From contig LWTL01000118.1 in NCBI GenBank assembly GCA_002101235.1, positions 48,541-112,540 of the forward strand: DNA of 64,000 bases, written 5' to 3'. The position numbers and the translations under genes are program-made. The notes under the pieces are model-generated. The model was not told the DNA's origin and ran no database searches. It saw only the letters and a list, made by a program, of their open reading frames with translations. Of the stretch, positions 9,880 to 20,592 are shown piece by piece. Numbering within the stretch: position 1 is the first letter of the stretch; every line of letters starts with the position of its first letter. The DNA comes from Cycloclasticus sp. symbiont of Bathymodiolus heckerae. GTDB lineage: Bacteria > Pseudomonadota > Gammaproteobacteria > Methylococcales > Cycloclasticaceae.

Positions 9880-10854
9880 ATGGCACATCAGAAAAAAAAT
9901 CCACAACCCAACCAATTAGAGACCTCTAATGTATTGGATAGTATCGCAATACCTACTTTTGCCATTAATACCGAGCACGAAATAACACACTGGAACCGAG
10001 CTATAGAAAAAGCATCTGGGCTCTCAGCTGTTGAGATGATTGGCACAAAAAACCAATGGAAACCGTTTTACCCGAACCCACGGCCCACAATGTCTGATTT
10101 AATCGTTGAAGGCGCCCGTGATGAGTCCGTTGAAAGGTTCTACACCAATAAATATCACAAATCGAGTGTGCTAGACAACGCATATGAAGCCGAGGATTTT
10201 TTCCCTGCAATGGGAAGTGGCGAATGGCTTTCTTTTACCGCCGCACCGATTATTGATGATAACAATAATATGATTGGCGCAGTTGAAACGCTGTTTGTTA
10301 TCAGCGACAGAAAACACGCCGAACAAAAACTGATCGATAGCCAACAAAAATACCGCGAACTCAGCACAATTGACGATTTAACTAAGCTATTTAATGCAAG
10401 ACATTTTTTCGAACAAGTCAGTGGAGAAACTGATCGCTGCAATCGCTATAGCCAATCTTTATCCCTTTGTCTCTTTGATTTAGATAACTTCAAAATTGTT
10501 AACGACACATATGGGCATCAATTTGGAAATACCGTTCTTGAAGAATTTGCAAAAATCATTAAAAAAAATATTCGCCATGTTGATATGGCCTTTCGCTATG
10601 GTGGTGAAGAATTCGTTGTTTTATTCCCTTTTGTTATAGCTCATCATGCAGCCATTGTTGTTGAAAAAATTTGCTTGCAGTTAGCACAAGCAGACTTCAC
10701 AACAGACGATGGCGAAAAAGTTAAAATCACTACCAGCGCAGGCTTATCAACGTACATTATTAAAGAAGATAAAGAAGAATTTATTAAACGGGCTGATAAA
10801 GCCATGTATCAATCAAAGGATGGTGGAAAAAACAAAATCACCATCGCTAATTAA
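9880..10854 (+). CDS. PAS-GGDEF diguanylate cyclase
   Basis: Residues about 15-150 form a PAS sensor domain (VLDSIAIPTFAINTEHEITHW) with a trailing PAC-like segment. Residues about 160-322 form a GGDEF domain: DDLTKLFNARHFFEQV, FDLDNFKIVNDTYGHQFGN, and an intact active-site motif in RYGGEEFVVLF. It should make cyclic di-GMP from two GTP. There are no membrane segments, so it senses in the cytoplasm. I see no obvious RxxD inhibitory site. No partner gene is adjacent. Confidence 0.9.
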   Translation: MAHQKKNPQPNQLETSNVLDSIAIPTFAINTEHEITHWNRAIEKASGLSAVEMIGTKNQWKPFYPNPRPTMSDLIVEGARDESVERFYTNKYHKSSVLDNAYEAEDFFPAMGSGEWLSFTAAPIIDDNNNMIGAVETLFVISDRKHAEQKLIDSQQKYRELSTIDDLTKLFNARHFFEQVSGETDRCNRYSQSLSLCLFDLDNFKIVNDTYGHQFGNTVLEEFAKIIKKNIRHVDMAFRYGGEEFVVLFPFVIAHHAAIVVEKICLQLAQADFTTDDGEKVKITTSAGLSTYIIKEDKEEFIKRADKAMYQSKDGGKNKITIAN

Positions 10855-10879
10855 CCTCATTTAAGAACACAATCAACTT

Positions 10880-11182
10880 ATGCTTAAACACATCGTCTTA
10901 TGGACGTTACACGATAGCGCCGAAGGTAATTCAAAAGAAGAGAATGCTCTACTTGCTAAAAGTAGGTTAGAGGCACTCAAAGATACCATCCCTGAAATTA
11001 TAGACATTGAAGTAGGCGTTAACCACGTTGGCCAAGGCAGTTCTGTTGATTTATCACTTTACTCAGTTTTTGCGAATGAAGCCGCGCTAAAACGCTACCA
11101 AGCCCACCCTGAACACCAAAAGATTTTACCTTTTATAGGTGCCATAACAAATGGCCGACACGTTATTGATTACAGCATTTAA
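10880..11182 (+). CDS. Dabb (stress-responsive A/B barrel) domain protein
   Basis: A 100-residue dimeric ferredoxin-like-barrel protein. MLKHIVLWTL at the start and YQAHPEHQKILPFI in the C-terminal third are the family marks. Members are generally of unknown function in bacteria. It lies 25 bp after the cyclase gene and 8 bp before the next small gene, probably one transcript. Confidence 0.85.
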   Translation: MLKHIVLWTLHDSAEGNSKEENALLAKSRLEALKDTIPEIIDIEVGVNHVGQGSSVDLSLYSVFANEAALKRYQAHPEHQKILPFIGAITNGRHVIDYSI

Positions 11183-11190
11183 CACATACT

Positions 11191-11397
11191 ATGGACGCTA
11201 ACAGTTTTGGCGTATGCGCTATGTTTGCATTTTGGACAAGCGCAATTGGCAGTATTTTTTTAGCGGTAAAGTGGGCTAACCGCAAAGGCAAGCGGAGCCC
11301 TGCTACACGTGACGTTATGAAAAAATCTCTCGACAAACGCCTAAAAGAAGGCGAAATAAGCGCTGAAGAACATCAGCGCCGTCTTAAAGACTTGTAG
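11191..11397 (+). CDS. Small membrane protein with C-terminal SHOCT-like domain
   Basis: The 68-residue protein has one hydrophobic segment (about residues 7-26, VCAMFAFWTSAIGSIFLAV) and a charged C-terminal helix pair ending SLDKRLKEGEISAEEHQRRL. That matches the SHOCT (short C-terminal) domain pattern. Function is unknown. It ends 3 bp before the convergent purL stop, leaving no space for a separate terminator. Confidence 0.75.
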   Translation: MDANSFGVCAMFAFWTSAIGSIFLAVKWANRKGKRSPATRDVMKKSLDKRLKEGEISAEEHQRRLKDL

Positions 11398-11400
11398 GTT

Positions 11401-14400
11401 TTACCCCACCCATTTACGCGCGTTTCTAAACATTTTCAGCCATGCGCCATCTTCACCCCAATACGCGGGTGCCCAGCTATTTTGAACCGTTTTAAAGCAA
11501 CGTTCTGGGTGCGGCATCATAATTGTAAAACGCCCATCATCGGTTGTTAAACCGGTAACCCCTTGCGCTGAACCGTTAGGGTTAAACGGGAATTGCTCGG
11601 TGACTTCACCTTCGTGATCAATATAGCGCAGGATAACATTGCCATCGATTTGATCATTCTTAAATTCTGTACGCCCTTCGCCGTGTGCCACAGCAACCGG
11701 CATTTGTGAGCCTTCCATACCCGCTAATAATATAGACGGCGATGCTTGAATTTCTACCATCGCAACACGCGCTTCAAATTGCTCCGATTCATTACGTACA
11801 AAATGCGGCCAACTTTGTGCGCCCGGTATTAATTCGCGTAAGTTAGATAACATTTGGCAACCATTGCACACGCCTAAACCAAAGGTATCTGTACGGTTAA
11901 AAAAATCGCTGAACGTTTTGCGTGCTTGCTCATTAAACAAAATAGATTTTGCCCAACCTTCACCCGCACCCAACACATCACCGTAAGAGAAGCCACCACA
12001 AGCCGCTAAGCCCACAAATTCAGATAGGTTTTTTTTGCCGGAAATTAACTCACTCATGTGAACATCAATCGATTCAAAGCCAGCTTTATCAAATGCAGCT
12101 GCCATTTCAATATGACCATTTACGCCTTGTTCACGTAAAATAGCGACTTTTGGACACGCATTCGCTTTATTTAATGACCTAACGAAATCATCTCTCGTGT
12201 CAAAACTAAGGTTGGCAAACAAACCTTCATCGGCATTATTGGCAATTCGATCAAACTCTTGTTTTGCACATTCAGGATTATCTCTAAGCGCCTGAAGTTT
12301 ATAGGACGTTTCGGACCATGCTTGTTGCAAGTCAGCTCTTGTTTCATCTAACAGTGTTTCACCAGCTTGCGTAATGACCAAACGCTGGAAGGTGTACGCC
12401 GTACCGATAACCGAGACACACTGCCCAAGCCCTGCCTCATCAAACGTTTTAAGCACAGCCGCTTCATGCGTTTGACTCACTTGTACAATTGCGCCGAGCT
12501 CTTCATTAAACAAGGTGTTAAGTACATCGCCTTGAATATCAATGGTTGCACCGCATCGTCCAGCAAAGATCATTTCACTGAGTGTTGCCCACAAACCGCC
12601 GTCTGAACGATCGTGATAAGCCATCAGCTTACCGTCTTCGTTTAACTGTTGAATGGTATTAAAGAATGCTTTAAATAAAGATGCATCATTTAAATCGGGG
12701 GCTTGCTCGCCCATCATTTGTTCAGTTTGAGCCAATACGGAACCGCCCATTCGATTCTTTCCTTCACCTAGGTCAATTAAAATCAAACTGTTATCAACGT
12801 CTGTTTTTAATTCTGGCGTTAAGGTTTTACGTACGTCTTTTACCGGTGAAAAGGCGGTAATAATAAGAGATAACGGTGAGCTAACCACTTTTTCATCGCC
12901 GTTTTCTTTCCATGCCATTTTCATCGACATTGAATCTTTGCCTACAGGAATTGCTAAGCCCAATGCTGGACATAATTCCATACCCACAGCATGCACCGTA
13001 TCAAACAAGCTCGCGTCCTCACCTGCTTCACCACAAGCGGCCATCCAGTTTGCAGATAGACATACTTCATCTAAACCACGAACATTTGATGCGGCTAGAT
13101 TAGTCAGCGCTTCACCAATCGCCATACGGCCAGAGGCTGGGCCATCAATCAACGCCAATGGTGTACGTTCACCCAGTGACATCGCTTCGCCAGTGTCATG
13201 ATTAAAACCACTGCTGGTAACCGCTACGTCAGCAACAGGAATTTGCCAAGGGCCAACCATTTGGTCACGTGCTACTAAACCGGTTACTGAACGATCACCA
13301 ATATGAATAAGGAACGACTTATCTCCAACCGCAGGGAAACGTAACACTTGATATGCCGCTTGTTTCAAATCAAACGCTGCTGCATCAAAGGCAGGAACAT
13401 TACTTTCTACATGCGTGACCGAGCGTTCCATTTTTGGCGGCTTGCCAAATAAAAGAGACATCGACAAATCAATCGGCTGATTATCGAATAAACGGTCATT
13501 CAATATCAATTGCTCATCAAGTGTCGCTTCACCAATATGCGCGAACAAGCAGCGTTCACGTTCACATAAAGCAGCAAATTCTTCTAAACGGTCGGCTTTT
13601 AAAGCAATCACATAACGCTCTTGCGACTCGTTACACCATATTTGCATGGGCGACAAACTGCTATCTGCGCACAAAATATCGCGTAATTCAAAACGGCCAC
13701 CCAAGTCACAATCGTGAATAATTTCTGGCACCGCATTGGATAAACCACCAGCACCCACGTCGTGAATAGAGATAACAGGGGTGTCGTTACCCATTGCATT
13801 ACAAGCATCTATCACCTCTTGGCAGCGGCGTTGCATTTCTGGGTTTTCACGCTGTACTGAGGCAAAATCTAAGTCTTCTGAACCTTCGCTTGATGTTTGA
13901 GAAGATGCGGCGCTACCGCCTAAACCAATGAGCATGGCAGGGCCGCCCAAAATAATAATCAGCGAGCCGGGTTCTATTTTTTGTTTCAACGCATGCATTG
14001 GACGAACAGAGCCCACACCACCAGCTAACATAATAGGCTTGTGATAACCGCGTGCTTTTTGCCCGTTGCTATCGGGCGTGTTTTGTTCAAATGTACGAAA
14101 GTAACCGGTTAAGTTCGGCCGACCAAATTCATTATTAAATGCTGCGCCACCTAAAGGGCCTTCCAACATAATATCTAAAGCTGAAGCGATCCGCTCGGGC
14201 TTGCCAATGCTTTGCTCCCACGGTTGTTCAAAATCAGGAATGTTTAAATGCGACACGGTAAAGCCAGTTAAACCTGCTTTGGTACGTGAACCTCGACCGG
14301 TTGCGCCTTCATCACGAATTTCTCCACCGGAACCAGTTGCCGCACCGGGGTAAGGGGAAATAGCCGTTGGATGATTGTGCGTTTCCACTTTCATTAAATA

Positions 14401-15258
14401 AGGCACATGTTCTTCAATAAAACCGTATGAGCGACTTTTCGGGTCACGAATCAACACATCGGCATCGCTACCTTCCGCTACGGCCGAATTATCACTGTAT
14501 TTAGAAATAATGCCTTTAGGGCTATGTTTAGCCGTATTTTTGATCATGCCAAACAAGCTTTCGTCTTTTTGCTCACCGTCTATTTGCCAATCAGCATTAA
14601 AAATTTTATGACGGCAATGTTCTGAGTTTGCTTGCGCGAACATCATCAATTCAATGTCATTGGGGTTTCTACCTAATGCATTGAAGTTTTCTACTAAGTA
14701 ATCAATTTCATCATCGGATAACGCCAAGCCCATCGTTTGATTCGCTTCAACTAATGCTTGTCTGCCTTCACTGATGATATCGACTGACGCCAGCTCACCA
14801 GGCTCTGCTTGAACAAACATATCGTCGGGTTGTTGGTCGATGCGTAAGACACGTTCGGTCATACGGTCGTGCAATAAAGCCGCTATTTCTTCGAGCTGTT
14901 GCTCGTTCAAATCACCTACAACATAGTATGCAATACCACGCTCTAAACGCTTAATTTTCGTCAGACCACAATGCTGTGCAATATCCGTTGCCTTGCTCGA
15001 CCACGGCGATAAAGTACTTGCTCGCGGCACAACCAGCAAACGCTCACCGGCATGCTCAATGGCTGTATTTTTAGGGCCATACGTTAAAACACGCTCAAGA
15101 GTGCTCATTTCATTTTCTGTAAGCGTTCCATCTACATCCGCAAAATGAATATATTCAGCGCTCACATCGCTCAACTGCGGAACAGCTTGATTGAGCTTTG
15201 TTAATAAACGTTGTTTACGAAAAGCAGATAAGGCAGTGCTGCCAATAAGTTCAAGCAT
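11401..15258 (-). CDS. purL: Phosphoribosylformylglycinamidine synthase PurL (large, single-chain)
   Basis: Catalyses the fourth step of purine synthesis, FGAR to FGAM, using ATP and glutamine. At 1285 residues it is the fused proteobacterial type: N-terminal PurS-like domain, linker ([17 protein letters not shown]), two AIR-synthase-like halves ([20 protein letters not shown]) and a class I glutaminase. The glutaminase nucleophile is in [14 protein letters not shown] and the His/Glu pair in MMPHPER. Its start overlaps the end of the metallo-beta-lactamase-fold gene by 8 bp. Confidence 0.97.
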   Translation of the reverse strand: MLELIGSTALSAFRKQRLLTKLNQAVPQLSDVSAEYIHFADVDGTLTENEMSTLERVLTYGPKNTAIEHAGERLLVVPRASTLSPWSSKATDIAQHCGLTKIKRLERGIAYYVVGDLNEQQLEEIAALLHDRMTERVLRIDQQPDDMFVQAEPGELASVDIISEGRQALVEANQTMGLALSDDEIDYLVENFNALGRNPNDIELMMFAQANSEHCRHKIFNADWQIDGEQKDESLFGMIKNTAKHSPKGIISKYSDNSAVAEGSDADVLIRDPKSRSYGFIEEHVPYLMKVETHNHPTAISPYPGAATGSGGEIRDEGATGRGSRTKAGLTGFTVSHLNIPDFEQPWEQSIGKPERIASALDIMLEGPLGGAAFNNEFGRPNLTGYFRTFEQNTPDSNGQKARGYHKPIMLAGGVGSVRPMHALKQKIEPGSLIIILGGPAMLIGLGGSAASSQTSSEGSEDLDFASVQRENPEMQRRCQEVIDACNAMGNDTPVISIHDVGAGGLSNAVPEIIHDCDLGGRFELRDILCADSSLSPMQIWCNESQERYVIALKADRLEEFAALCERERCLFAHIGEATLDEQLILNDRLFDNQPIDLSMSLLFGKPPKMERSVTHVESNVPAFDAAAFDLKQAAYQVLRFPAVGDKSFLIHIGDRSVTGLVARDQMVGPWQIPVADVAVTSSGFNHDTGEAMSLGERTPLALIDGPASGRMAIGEALTNLAASNVRGLDEVCLSANWMAACGEAGEDASLFDTVHAVGMELCPALGLAIPVGKDSMSMKMAWKENGDEKVVSSPLSLIITAFSPVKDVRKTLTPELKTDVDNSLILIDLGEGKNRMGGSVLAQTEQMMGEQAPDLNDASLFKAFFNTIQQLNEDGKLMAYHDRSDGGLWATLSEMIFAGRCGATIDIQGDVLNTLFNEELGAIVQVSQTHEAAVLKTFDEAGLGQCVSVIGTAYTFQRLVITQAGETLLDETRADLQQAWSETSYKLQALRDNPECAKQEFDRIANNADEGLFANLSFDTRDDFVRSLNKANACPKVAILREQGVNGHIEMAAAFDKAGFESIDVHMSELISGKKNLSEFVGLAACGGFSYGDVLGAGEGWAKSILFNEQARKTFSDFFNRTDTFGLGVCNGCQMLSNLRELIPGAQSWPHFVRNESEQFEARVAMVEIQASPSILLAGMEGSQMPVAVAHGEGRTEFKNDQIDGNVILRYIDHEGEVTEQFPFNPNGSAQGVTGLTTDDGRFTIMMPHPERCFKTVQNSWAPAYWGEDGAWLKMFRNARKWVG

Positions 15259-16039
15259 GGAGTGTCTCTTTACTTTTAATATTTGTTGTTAATTCGCACC
15301 AAGCTAAACCGTCATCTTGATCAATGACTTTCAACCACGCGCGGTCACATTGAATAGCCATGCTGACTCTGTCTAAAACAAGGTCATGGCTGTTATTTTT
15401 TTCACTGACATGTGCCAGCACTAAATGTTGTAATTTATCAGTATTAATTCGTTGTAATAATTCAATCGCTTGCTGATTATCTAAGTGACCCCAATCACCT
15501 AAAACACGTCGCTTTAGTGACTCGGGGTACGCGCCATTAATCAACATGTCACGATCATAATTGCACTCAAGCAACAAAGCATCGCAATCCATTAATACAT
15601 CCACCATATGCTGCGTAATAGACCCTGTATCCGTCATCACGCCAAACTGCAAATCATTCGTTCTGAATACAAACTGCGTTGGCTCACGCGCATCGTGCGG
15701 CACTAAAACGGGCTCTATCGAAAAGCCGCCTATATCAAATGGTTTGTGGCTGTTGAAACATTGCACTGTTTCCAGCTTTTTGATCATTGTCGCCGTGCCA
15801 TGACTCGCCCAAACAGGAATATCATAACGACTCGCATAACGCACAACACCACCAAGATGGTCACCGTGTTCATGAGTAACTAAAATCGCGCTAACGTCAC
15901 CACCACAAACACCAAATTTAGCCATACGCTTATCGGTTTCTTTAATAGAAAAACCGTTATCAACCATCAACAACGTATCACCTTGCTGAACAAGGGTTGC
16001 ATTTCCTCGGCTACCGCTACCAAGGGAGGCGAACCTCAC
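15251..16039 (-). CDS. Metallo-beta-lactamase-fold hydrolase (YycJ-like)
   Basis: The MBL motif [12 protein letters not shown] provides the two-metal site. The opening [17 protein letters not shown] and the later MTDTGSIT and LLECNYD are typical of the YycJ/WalJ-like branch, which includes predicted exonucleases. It has 262 residues, as expected. It overlaps bamC by 4 bp and purL by 8 bp, so dapA-bamC-MBL-purL reads as one unit. The substrate is unknown. Confidence 0.87.
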   Translation of the reverse strand: MRFASLGSGSRGNATLVQQGDTLLMVDNGFSIKETDKRMAKFGVCGGDVSAILVTHEHGDHLGGVVRYASRYDIPVWASHGTATMIKKLETVQCFNSHKPFDIGGFSIEPVLVPHDAREPTQFVFRTNDLQFGVMTDTGSITQHMVDVLMDCDALLLECNYDRDMLINGAYPESLKRRVLGDWGHLDNQQAIELLQRINTDKLQHLVLAHVSEKNNSHDLVLDRVSMAIQCDRAWLKVIDQDDGLAWCELTTNIKSKETLHA

Positions 16040-16659
16040 GGTTCTAACTGACCAATCAAATCAGATAAAATTCTTTTTGAAACTTTATTATCAATACGGC
16101 CTTTTTCTTCGCTCAAGACACGAATGGATACGCCATTTTCTTGGTGATCTAACGCAAGCACATACACAGTTATGTCAGCCTTCTCCCAGAATGATAAGCT
16201 CGACAGCATATTGCCTGACTTTCCTTCCGAAGCTATATTTAAATACACTTTTCCACGTTGACGGTTTTTATCTTCAATATCGTAATCTAATTCTTCCAGC
16301 GCACTGATCGTTTTACGCCATGTATTGCGCAAACTATCACGCACTAATAAGTACGTATTAACACCACCTTTCATTAACTCGACCGCTGGTTGCTCGTCAC
16401 CTAATGGCGCAGTCTGAACGACAGCATTAACACTCGGTATAGGCAATGTTCCTCTTGCACTACCATCGTATTCGTCCCTCACACTCCCTGCAGATAATTC
16501 AGGCGGGACTTCAAGAACAGGTAGCTCGTGTGCTTTTTTATACTCTTCTTTTTGGTCAATAAAAACACCATCCATTGACGGCAAACTACTGCAAGCAGTT
16601 AACCCTAAGCCAAGTAAAGCAATACAACTGAATTTGCTCACACTCATTTGAATATTCAT
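16036..16659 (-). CDS. bamC: Outer membrane assembly lipoprotein BamC
   Basis: BamC is an accessory lipoprotein of the BAM complex, which folds beta-barrel proteins into the outer membrane. A lipoprotein signal with lipobox LTAC (Cys at residue 23) is visible, followed by the flexible segment EYKKAHELPVLEVPPELS that in known BamC contacts BamD. The 207 residues make it shorter than the E. coli protein (about 344). It appears to have one helix-grip domain (about 105-205) where E. coli has two. The position directly after dapA matches other gammaproteobacteria and supports the call. Confidence 0.88.
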   Translation of the reverse strand: MNIQMSVSKFSCIALLGLGLTACSSLPSMDGVFIDQKEEYKKAHELPVLEVPPELSAGSVRDEYDGSARGTLPIPSVNAVVQTAPLGDEQPAVELMKGGVNTYLLVRDSLRNTWRKTISALEELDYDIEDKNRQRGKVYLNIASEGKSGNMLSSLSFWEKADITVYVLALDHQENGVSIRVLSEEKGRIDNKVSKRILSDLIGQLEP

Positions 16660-16680
16660 TACTCTTTACCTTTATTAATT

Positions 16681-17562
16681 TTATTGCGCAGCGGACATTG
16701 CTTTTTTGACAACTGCCTCACAGTCTTCCGTTAGCCATGTCATTGGTAAGCGAATACCTTTTTCAATTAAACCTAATTCGCAAACAGCCCATTTAACAGG
16801 AATAGGATTAGCCTGTACAAACAAGTCGTTATGCAAAGGCTGAAGTTCATCATCAATCGCTTTAGCACCTTTGGAATCGCCCGCTAGTGCTTTAGCACAC
16901 ATCTGGCTATTCTTCGCTGGAGCAACATTACCCGTTACCGTTATCGAACCTTTTGCGCCCATTAAAATGAGCTCACATGATGTAGCATCATCACCTGAAT
17001 ACACGGCGAAGTTATCATCACTCAAAGCCAATAGTGCTTTACCAACAGCCATATCGCCAGTTGCATCTTTAATACCAACAATATTGGGTACATCTTTTAA
17101 TTGGGCTACCGTTTCAGGGAGCATATCGCAGGCCGTTCTACCCGGTACATTGTATAAAATTTGCGGAATATCTACCGCCGCTGCAATGGCTTTGTAATGC
17201 AGTACCAACCCTTCTTGCGTTGGTTTATTATAATACGGCGTAACCAATAAGCACGCATCCACACCCGCATCCGCGGCACAACGCGTCAAATCGATGGCTT
17301 CGGTTGTTGAATTTGCGCCTGTTCCGGCAATCACGGGAATACGTCCCGCAACAATATCAACTACTTGACGAATAACGTGACAGTGTTCTTTTTCATTGAG
17401 CGTTGCCGACTCGCCAGTTGTGCCCATTGCAACAATTGCATTCGTGCCTTGTTCAATATGAAATTCAACTAGCTTTCGCAAACTTGCTTCGTCTAACGAG
17501 CCATCTTCATGCATAGGGGTAACGAGCGCTACAATACTGCCTTGAAACATAGTTGATTCCAA
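16681..17562 (-). CDS. dapA: 4-hydroxy-tetrahydrodipicolinate synthase
   Basis: Condenses pyruvate with aspartate semialdehyde at the head of the lysine/diaminopimelate pathway. The TIM barrel shows GTTGESATLN, the tyrosine-containing LYNVPGRTACDM and the Schiff-base lysine in IVGIKDATGD. The start is taken at MESTMFQGSIVALVTPM; family members usually begin at the second Met (MFQG), four codons later, so the true start may be 17550. It is first in the dapA-bamC-MBL-purL set and divergent from the peroxiredoxin gene. Confidence 0.96.
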   Translation of the reverse strand: MESTMFQGSIVALVTPMHEDGSLDEASLRKLVEFHIEQGTNAIVAMGTTGESATLNEKEHCHVIRQVVDIVAGRIPVIAGTGANSTTEAIDLTRCAADAGVDACLLVTPYYNKPTQEGLVLHYKAIAAAVDIPQILYNVPGRTACDMLPETVAQLKDVPNIVGIKDATGDMAVGKALLALSDDNFAVYSGDDATSCELILMGAKGSITVTGNVAPAKNSQMCAKALAGDSKGAKAIDDELQPLHNDLFVQANPIPVKWAVCELGLIEKGIRLPMTWLTEDCEAVVKKAMSAAQ

Positions 17563-17703
17563 ATTTAAAACGAAATTAATGACTATTTAGAAGCGGTTCT
17601 TCAAATAGCCAAATGAGCCGCTCATTATACATACATCGACACTACAACTAAAAACCAGTCTGTTAAAATACCGTCAAAATCAATCACCTTTTAGGATCTA
17701 ATA

Positions 17704-18172
17704 ATGAGCACCGTTCAATTAAATCAACCCGTTCCCGCCTTTACTTGCGCCACAACAGCCGAAGAAGCACTGACTCTAGACAACCTTCAGGGTAAAAATA
17801 TTGTTATATACTTCTACCCCAAAGACAACACGCCGGGCTGCACACTAGAAGTGTCAAGATTTTCGTGACAGCTACAGTGCTTTTCAAGCGGCTAATACAG
17901 AAATTTTTGGTGTGTCTCGTGACTCTGTTCGCGTTCATAACGGATTTAAAACGAAGCACAGTTTCCCATTTGAATTAATCAGCGACCCAGATGAGTCTCT
18001 GTGTAAACTATTTGACGTCATCAAGCTCAAGAAGCTATACGGCAAAGAATATATGGGTATTGAACGCAGTACCTTTTTAATTAATACCGATGGCGTTTTA
18101 GTACAAGAGTGGCGTAAGGTGAAAGTTAAAGAACACGTTGCCGAGGTACTCGCATCAGCAACGGCTCTTTAG
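17704..18172 (+). pseudogene. bcp: Peroxiredoxin Bcp/PrxQ, interrupted by a one-base frameshift
   Basis: Translation from ATG 17704 gives a PrxQ N-terminus with the peroxidatic cysteine C46 in YPKDNTPGCTLE, then runs off frame and stops at TGA 17866-17868. The remainder (QDFRDSYSAFQ, then GVSRDSVRVHNGF, YMGIERSTFLIN) is intact in the +1-shifted frame to the TAG at 18170-18172. Removing either the G at 17851 or the T at 17852 restores the frame. Removing T gives GCTLEGQDFRD, which matches the usual family sequence best. The gene is otherwise full length and undecayed, so this is either a very recent mutation or a sequencing error. The intact enzyme would reduce hydroperoxides with thioredoxin. 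Confidence 0.9.
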
Positions 18173-18177
18173 TCGAC

Positions 18178-18876
18178 CTAAAACCTAAATAGCGGCACTA
18201 CTTTTTCAACAGCCAGCATATCGTTAACAAACGTTGTTGCACGCTGCGCAGTTGATTGATCAAGTTCGTCGCCCAATAAATATACGTGCTTATCTGACAC
18301 CAATATTTTAATGGTATCTGCTTTTTTAATGATTTTCGCGTGTAACAACTTGTTTGAAATTGTCGCGCGTAGCACATCGTCATCACTGCGTTCAATTTCA
18401 CTCATTGGTGTTGAAACGCGCACTTCGTTATAAAAACGGTTCACAGTACTGCATTCTTTCGCCGCTTTTAAGTTGAACTTGCGTCGGTCATTTGCTGCCA
18501 TTTTAGAAGCCTTCTTGCCGCACACTTGCGCATTAGAGGGCTCAACGTGATTAACGTCGCCTTGTCTCCACTGCAAATGAGCTTCCGACAAAACTAAACG
18601 TTGAACTTTATCTTTCAACTCTTGCGTGGCTGCCTGCCCTGCAATAAGTACAGATCCACGATTACGTAGCACAACAATATGCGTTTCATTGCGTAACGTT
18701 TCATTACGCAATAATGCCGTTTCTACTTTGAACTCGAAAGCTGCATCTTTTAACTTCCCTTCAATTCCCGTGGCATTATCTTTAAAAATACGATCCGTAA
18801 TATCTGACAACTCAAAAGCATTAACTGTCGTCGCCGCGAAAAATAAGGAGCAAAAAGCAAGGGGGATTAATTTCAT
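18178..18876 (-). CDS. Exported BON-domain protein
   Basis: A 232-residue protein with a Sec signal peptide (MKLIPLAFCSLFFAATTVNA). Two BON-like units can be seen: residues about 50-100 (VLRNRGSVLIAGQAATQELKD) and about 160-230 (NKLLHAKIIKKADTIKILVSD then VYLLGDE). BON proteins usually bind envelope surfaces or phospholipids. No lipobox is evident. A short tandem duplication gives LRNETLRNET near residue 57. It is convergent with the peroxiredoxin gene. The function is not known. Confidence 0.72.
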   Translation of the reverse strand: MKLIPLAFCSLFFAATTVNAFELSDITDRIFKDNATGIEGKLKDAAFEFKVETALLRNETLRNETHIVVLRNRGSVLIAGQAATQELKDKVQRLVLSEAHLQWRQGDVNHVEPSNAQVCGKKASKMAANDRRKFNLKAAKECSTVNRFYNEVRVSTPMSEIERSDDDVLRATISNKLLHAKIIKKADTIKILVSDKHVYLLGDELDQSTAQRATTFVNDMLAVEKVVPLFRF

Positions 18877-18910
18877 GTTTTCCTTTTAATAAAATTTTAA
18901 GTTATTTGAA

Positions 18911-19972
18911 TTAGCTTGCGACCACATCGTGTCGACTTGGCCATGCAACCAATACCGCTTGCACTAATGTTGCCAATGGAATGGCAAAAAATACACCCCA
19001 GAAACCCCATACTCCACCAAAAAACAAGATCGCAACAATAATCGCAACCGGGTGAAGGTTCACTACCTCAGAAAATAATAACGGCACCAGCACATACCCA
19101 TCTAAAGCTTGGATGATTAAAAAGACAGCCATTAAATAAACGAAGGCATCTCCCCACTTCCACTGCATATAGGCCACAAGCAAAACAGGAATCGTTACAA
19201 CCGTTGCCCCAACATAAGGCACGAGCACAGACAAGCCAACTAAAAAACTCAAGAGCACTGCATAGTGCAAGCCCAATAGATTAAAAGCAATGAAACAGGC
19301 CGCCCAAACAATCAGGATTTCCCATATTTTACCCCTAACGTAATTCGCAATTTGTTCGTTTACCGTTGCCCATACCTCTGTGGTTAAGCGGCTATTACTG
19401 GGTAAGAAACTAGCAAACCACTTAACGATATCGTCCTTATCCATCAAGAAAAAGAACACCATCATCGGCACCAACAACAAATATATAACCAACGCCACAA
19501 TATTTAAAACTGACGTCGCCGAAAACGATAATAACCCTTGGCCGTACTTTATTGCCTCAGCACTGACTTGACCGAAAATCAGCTTCACTTGTTCTTCCGT
19601 GATGAAGTTAGGGTATTTTTCGGGTAATGCCATAAACAAATCAACGCCTTGATTCAACATAGTAGGCAACTGCTGCGCTAGCTCAACCGCTTGAATGGAT
19701 AACAACGGGATTAAACCAAATATCATGTATGAAAGAAGCGCCATGAATAAGCTAAACGAGCCGACAACGGCCAATTTCCTTGCCATCCCCATCGACTCAA
19801 ACTTAACCACCATCCCTTCTAAAAGGTATGCGATAACGATGCTTGCCAGCACGGGAGACAGCACATCACCAAACCATAAAATAATGCCAAGCCCAACCAA
19901 TAACGTACCTGCCAAAGCCAATGCCTCGGGGTTCGACAATACGCGATTAAACCACTGCTTTATGTGTTCCAT
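18911..19972 (-). CDS. AI-2E family transporter (PerM/YdiK-like permease)
   Basis: A polytopic inner-membrane protein of 353 residues with paired hydrophobic helices at the N-terminus, a long soluble middle part, and a C-terminal helix cluster. The marks LSFLVGLSVLVPYVGA and GGVWGFWGVFFAIPLATLV are typical of the AI-2E/PerM family. Substrates vary in this family and are not deducible here; some members are exporters or Na+/H+ antiporters. It lies 22 bp after the next gene upstream on the same strand. Confidence 0.88.
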   Translation of the reverse strand: MEHIKQWFNRVLSNPEALALAGTLLVGLGIILWFGDVLSPVLASIVIAYLLEGMVVKFESMGMARKLAVVGSFSLFMALLSYMIFGLIPLLSIQAVELAQQLPTMLNQGVDLFMALPEKYPNFITEEQVKLIFGQVSAEAIKYGQGLLSFSATSVLNIVALVIYLLLVPMMVFFFLMDKDDIVKWFASFLPSNSRLTTEVWATVNEQIANYVRGKIWEILIVWAACFIAFNLLGLHYAVLLSFLVGLSVLVPYVGATVVTIPVLLVAYMQWKWGDAFVYLMAVFLIIQALDGYVLVPLLFSEVVNLHPVAIIVAILFFGGVWGFWGVFFAIPLATLVQAVLVAWPSRHDVVAS

Positions 19973-19993
19973 TAATTCTTAATTATCATTAAT

Positions 19994-20434
19994 TTAAACT
20001 GACCAAGCACTCACAAATACAAAGTAAGGATACTCCTGCAAATAGCCCGACAACCAACCTGTTACAACCGCCACCACTGTAAAGCTTAGTAAGCCTACAA
20101 ACACACGCTTAACAAATCCTGGGCCTGACGTTTCTTGAATGCCCGCTAGTGCCGAATCGCGTACATCATAACCTAAGTTTGCGGGTTTGATAGACACCAA
20201 AAAGCCTATCAACACCGCCAAACCAACTGATGCAACACCGGCTAAAGTAGAAACACACCACGGGCATTGGTGAACGGCTTTAATGTCATGAATATTACAA
20301 TGGCTTTCCAACCCTTCCCAGGGCCATGTACAACCACAATCAAACAAGAAACCACATAGCGGCGTTATTAGAATAAGCGATGCTATAACCGTAAATATTC
20401 CGGCGGGCAACTGAGTTGATGAAGAAGTATTCAT
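19994..20434 (-). CDS. Cys-rich membrane protein of unknown function
   Basis: A 146-residue protein with about four hydrophobic segments (near residues 12-32, 62-85, 108-128 and a weak one at the end). The loop after the first helix carries several cysteines and histidines: DCGCTWPWEGLESHCNIHD followed by HQCPWC. These could bind a metal or heme, or form disulfides, facing the periplasm. I do not recognise the family. It precedes the PerM-like gene by 22 bp on the same strand and is divergent from the truncated CDF transporter start at 20593, so a metal-related role is conceivable. Confidence 0.6.
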   Translation of the reverse strand: MNTSSSTQLPAGIFTVIASLILITPLCGFLFDCGCTWPWEGLESHCNIHDIKAVHQCPWCVSTLAGVASVGLAVLIGFLVSIKPANLGYDVRDSALAGIQETSGPGFVKRVFVGLLSFTVVAVVTGWLSGYLQEYPYFVFVSAWSV

Positions 20435-20592
20435 TATGGAATGATGTCTATTATTATTTTATCTTTAAGTATCACGCTTTATCTTTTTCTTTTCAAGCGC
20501 TTAAATACCTTTAAGCTTAACTTCACTTACATGATAATAAGCACTATTAAAATAGCACCTCTTACCTCACTTAACGTCTTATCAATCTATAT

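Noticed and set aside
18683..18712. Tandem 15-bp repeat in the BON-domain gene (LRNETLRNET)
   Set aside because: A single in-frame duplication within a coding region; no sign of function or instability.
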